Positions 60,146 through 64,000 of a DNA stretch of 64,000 nt are shown here, in pieces (positions within the stretch are counted from its first letter, which is position 1; each line of letters begins with the position of its first letter). The notes under the pieces are model-generated. The model was not told the origin of the DNA and did no database searches. It saw only the letters and a program-made list of their open reading frames with translations. The stretch lies in the NCBI GenBank assembly GCA_944474755.1, contig OX104112.1:65024433-65088432 (forward strand), written 5' to 3'. Origin of the DNA: Limnoperna fortunei. Taxonomy: Eukaryota > Mollusca > Bivalvia > Mytilida > Modiolidae. The translations under genes and the position numbers were made by a program.

Positions 60146-61745
60146 CTTGAATTATGGAGACTTGGTACCATGGAGAAGTGGTACCAGGAGACTTCGTACC
60201 ACTTACCTGGAGACTTCGTACCACATATATACAACACACATGTTATCATGTGCAATTATTATCATGAATTTTGCCAGGAATAAAGTTGTTTTTTGTGTAA
60301 TATTTGTGTATTTTGTACAAAACCTGTACTTTTATAAACATGATAAAGCCATAATAAACATAAATGTTATTGGCTGAAAAGACAAGTTAATAATTACAAC
60401 AGTATTTGTGGCTATAATTTCTCAAAATTATTCTCTGCTTGTACAATTATCTTAACCATGCTAAATAATATCAAATTCGTAAATGCCAGGCATGCAAAGA
60501 ATGACTTTTACATACTGGGTATACATGTACATGTATGCAGTATGGAACACGCTGATGAAATGTCCAACCTTTGTCAAGCAGTACATGTATGGTGACTCAT
60601 TTGTTTCTTATCTTTCGAAGATATAAATTTTAGCAGTTTAAATTACTTGCAAAATACTTCCCAATTTGTTTGAAAAAAAAAATTATTTTCTGCCTTCTTT
60701 TTACATGGTTTCAATGCTGAAATAGTCAAGTATGCACCACTTCTGATGTAAATTGCATAAACTATGTTTTAACAATATAAAAACACATTGTGTAATCACA
60801 GCGTTCAACATTAACGGTTGTCCGATTGCCCGGGGCAAGTGAAACGAAAGTTCGGACAAGTAAAAGTTGTGCTAAGCTTGTCCGATCGGGCAAGTGAAAA
60901 ATGTGGCCTAATGTCGCAATTTAAATTTCTTCAATCGTGTTATTCATTTGCTTAAAATAAAACACATCAATTCCGATATCATTATTCCTCTATTTCTAAA
61001 CAAAAAATTTCCATCATCTAATTTTAGAACGTCTATTGCGCGATTTGTCGATTCGAGATTAGATCATCCAATCATAAAAATTCTATGTTCGAGGTGCCTC
61101 TAGAGTCTACTATCTAACAGCTACGGATCATGCAATGACAACGTGACCGAATACAGCTATAATTAAACCAACCAATGAGCGATCTGTATCTATTTTAGGA
61201 CTTCTGTTTTTGACAGGGATGTGTATTGCGGTACGTGATCAAAAGATCAAATTTGTTGAATGAAAACAGAAATAAAAAAACAACTGGATTGTGTTAACCT
61301 GCTATTTGCCTTTAATGTTCTGTGTGGAATAAAAATTGAAATGAAAGGTATTTGGTGTTATTATTCTTTTCCCGAATTATTAGATATTTTGCACTTTTGA
61401 CACGTTGGTTGCAAAGCGTAAACAATAAATGTCCCCCCTTTTTTCGGACAAGCATGTTTTTGATTCGGACAAGTAAATTTGTTACTCAACTTGCCCGATG
61501 GGACAACTGCATGAAAAAGTTAATGTTGAACCCTACAATGAATTTTGATAAAAATAACATTGTTCTTGTGTATTTTGTACAGAATGTGTTATTTATATGT
61601 TAATCGATAAATAATAAAATAATAATATACTGAAGTTTTTATCTATAAATTAATTTGACATACATGTATGTGGTACTAAGTCTCCAAAAACGGTACCAAA
61701 TCTACTTGGTACGAAGGTGTAGTGGTACAAAGTCTCCAACAACCC
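60146..61745. mobile_element. DNA element with GGAGACTTNGTACCA ends, about 1.6 kb
   Basis: The left end has GGAGACTTGGTACCA (60156), then GGAGACTTCGTACCAC twice. The right end has the inverse, GTGGTACTAAGTCTCC (about 61671) and GTGGTACAAAGTCTCC (61722). No transposase is seen, so it is non-autonomous. Its centre is occupied by a second inverted-repeat element. Confidence 0.65.
60800..61534. mobile_element. Nested TIR element (735 bp)
   Basis: Terminal repeats AGCGTTCAACATTAAC (60800-60815) and AGGGTTCAACATTAAC (reverse complement of 61519-61534): one mismatch in 16. Subterminal CGGACAAGT/GGGCAAGT motifs recur near both ends. It has no coding capacity. It lies inside the 60.15-61.75 kb element. 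Confidence 0.8.
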
Positions 61746-63348
61746 TCTTCTTCTACTTATAGCAATATGTGGCTACTAGTAATTGCTTACGACGATAATG
61801 CCACCTCTTACATTGTATCTACATGACAGTACATGTTCTCATGAAATTTTTAAATCAAACCAAACTTTTACAAAACCATGTGTTACCCTTGGTTCTTTTA
61901 GGGAATTTGCAATTTTAATAATGAATTTGAAGGCATTCTATCTGCAGTCAAAAAGTCTTTCTTGTAGTAAAACTCATTTATAAGTTTATGTATGAAAGCA
62001 ATACATACTGTGGTCTAGTGTGAAGATGAAACAGTTATTAATAACTGATCTGATGTACCTTAGAAAATTGCCCGTTATAAAAGAATACAATCATTTTTAA
62101 ATTATGGGCAAGATCCTATTCTTCCAGATATCTGAAACAGAAGTTTCAATTGACCCATTTCCAGTTTTACATGATTTATCTCCCTTTTTACTTTCTGTTA
62201 AAAAACTACGGCTATCATCACTAAAAGACTATGATATTGAAATAAAGATTTTGCACTGTTTTTGTATTGTTTGTCTATGCCAATTAAATTTTCATCTAAT
62301 TAACCTCATTAGTAGATGTTACTATAGCCATAGGCAACAGGTGAGTTTGAATATAACACGGAATGGATGTCACTGGAAAGCTTGTTTATTCAAGGTATAA
62401 AACAGCTGGGGTTCTACCTCCAATTAACATCAGGTAAATAGGGTAATGAACATTGGTTAATTAATTAACAATCATGTTTACACAGCAGATGGTTTTAATA
62501 ACCTTCCTCACTGATATTAACAACTGTCATTTAACTGAAGCATGAAAATTTTTTAAAAAGACCATTGTCCATTTTAAAAGGTTTCAATAGGACCAACTGT
62601 GGCTATAGCCGCAGTTTTTAGTATCGAAAATGGACAATAGGTGGCATTTTTTAAATAGGAAAGTTGTCAATTGCCACAGGACAGGTGGCAGTGCTAGCCT
62701 AGGAACGAAATACTTCCACACCCTTGGCATCACTATCAACTTTAACTTCGTAATAGATAATTTTTTGAGGACTATCAAACATATTACTTTTCTATTTTTT
62801 CTATCGAAATTTCTTTACCTTAATACATTTGTGAATATCAGGAAAAGACATATTGTGAAAATATTTCATAAAAGCGTCATTGTCAGCATCAAGAGTTGTC
62901 TACCCTTTTTATTATAATATACAAATAAGCTCGGATTCGAGTTAATAATCCGTAATAGTTTTACCAATATTTGTGGTCAGCTCAAGTAAACACTTCAACA
63001 TAAGAATAAAAAACTCTATGTTCTATGTATGTTTATAATATAATTCGACTTTAAATGAAGTTTTTTTATAACAAGTTTAGCTTTTCTAAAAAGCTAACCG
63101 TCTCTTAGCTGCATTACAAATTTTATGGATTTATTAAAGTATCTGGTTTATTTGTAATTTATATGTAGGATAGGTAAATGATGTACATGTACCTTGTAAG
63201 GACTTTGTTTACGCTAAACTATTATCCAATGGTGCTTGAGAGATTTAAATGCCTGTCGTCACTTCACACGTGCTTTTTAAAAAATAATTAAACAAAAGTT
63301 GACTCCCTAAACAAATGTTCAAAATGAGCGGTAAAAATATGTTTTGTT
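61746..63348. other. Non-coding stretch
   Basis: No gene supported. A short palindrome lies at about 62561-62641 (ATTGTCCATTTT pairing with AAAATGGACAAT, with GGCTATAGCC inside). The 98-residue plus-strand frame at 62104-62400 has no recognisable domain. Confidence 0.4.
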
Positions 63349-63830
63349 AAATTAACATCAATATCAGAACGAAAATAAAGATACAGAACATATAATTTTT
63401 GCCTAACCCAAACAACTTTAAAGAGTAGGGAGATTTTCGTACAATGTTTACCTTTTAATTGTATTGACCAATGCATTGAATGAAATAGAAGTCAATATGT
63501 GGAACGTAACATTACTACACTAAAATACTGATTTAACGAAAATAAAGATATAGAACATGTAATTTTTTCCGAAACAGCTTATAAAAGTAGGGAGATTTTG
63601 GTACGATGTTTACCTTTTAATTGTATAGACAAATGCATTGAATGAAATAGAAGTCAATATGTGGAACGTAACATTACTACACTAAAATACTGATTTAACG
63701 AAAATAAAGATATAGAACATGTAATTTTTTCAAAAACAGCTTATAAAAGTAGGGAGATTTTGGTATAATGTTTACCTAATAATTGTTCACTGACCAATGA
63801 ATTGAATGAAATAGAAGTCAATATGGTCGA
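63349..63830. repeat. 162-bp tandem repeat, three copies
   Basis: TGAAATAGAAGTCAATATG at 63481, 63643 and 63807. The first two full units are nearly identical (CGAAAATAAAGATA, TAAAAGTAGGGAGATTTTGG). The last is truncated and gives way to unrelated sequence at about 63830. Confidence 0.92.
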
Positions 63831-64000
63831 GTTCGGATGATGATACTGAGGTGCCCTCGGGTACCGTTGTCACATGACATTTTTTGTGCGTGCGCAACTT
63901 TCCATTTCCCAGCAAACAATTTTACGTCGTAGAAACGTCGACTCGTTAAAATGTATGTTTTTGGTTGCAGTAACGTTACTATATAACGTTATTTTTACGA
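63831..64000. other. Unassigned right edge
   Basis: GC-richer than its surroundings, no motif recognised. May belong to a feature beyond the window. Confidence 0.3.

Noticed and set aside
62104..62400. 98-residue plus-strand open frame
   Set aside because: No domain, no splice or promoter context, no coding bias that I can see.

Overview
AT-rich nuclear DNA of an invertebrate animal, most likely a bivalve mollusc (mussel-like). The evidence is spliced genes with GT/AG introns, a tRNA-derived SINE whose tail is of a kind common in bivalves, the typical marine-invertebrate mix of transposons (Tigger, DIRS, BEL/Pao, Penelope-like, CACTA/EnSpm), and a very large class-B-like GPCR ectodomain. Species assignment is inference. 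No prokaryotic features, CRISPR arrays or stand-alone RNA genes were found.

Layout. 1-17.9 kb is a graveyard of dead elements. It holds a 146-bp tandem repeat, a Tigger/pogo pseudogene (minus), a TIR-bounded element at 5.7-8.2 kb that abuts a decayed DIRS-type retroelement (minus), and a decayed BEL/Pao retroelement (plus) with a 54-bp minisatellite array on each side.

17,894-34,851 is one complete CACTA/EnSpm DNA transposon of about 17 kb. It starts CACTG, ends CAGTG, has matching terminal repeats and is flanked by a 3-bp TTC target duplication. It carries three transcription units: a seven-exon accessory gene (minus, 326 aa), a five-exon gene for a small FHA-domain protein resembling the N-terminus of Ki-67 (plus, 216 aa), and a TNP2-type transposase gene (plus) broken by two frameshifts and one stop. 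The two intact genes diverge from a shared promoter region that, with the first exon of the accessory gene, has been tandemly duplicated (874-bp unit, four differences noticed by eye). A motif, AAGCGTGCAC, occurs in both promoter copies and in a 47-bp minisatellite just upstream of the transposase, suggesting co-regulation. This is the most unusual part of the window.

37-50 kb holds a Penelope-like element fragment, an apparently intact two-exon GPCR gene (1269 aa), a tandem partial duplicate of its 3' end that is now a pseudogene, a strong 41-bp-arm hairpin and a second Penelope-like fragment.

50.8-58.3 kb holds the six last exons of a coiled-coil gene on the minus strand whose C-terminus matches the centrosomal/ciliary protein CEP290. 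Its introns carry a SINE with a perfect 13-bp target duplication and a roughly 3.4-kb 49-50-bp satellite array. 58.3-64 kb has no recognisable exons, but two nested TIR elements and a 162-bp tandem repeat.
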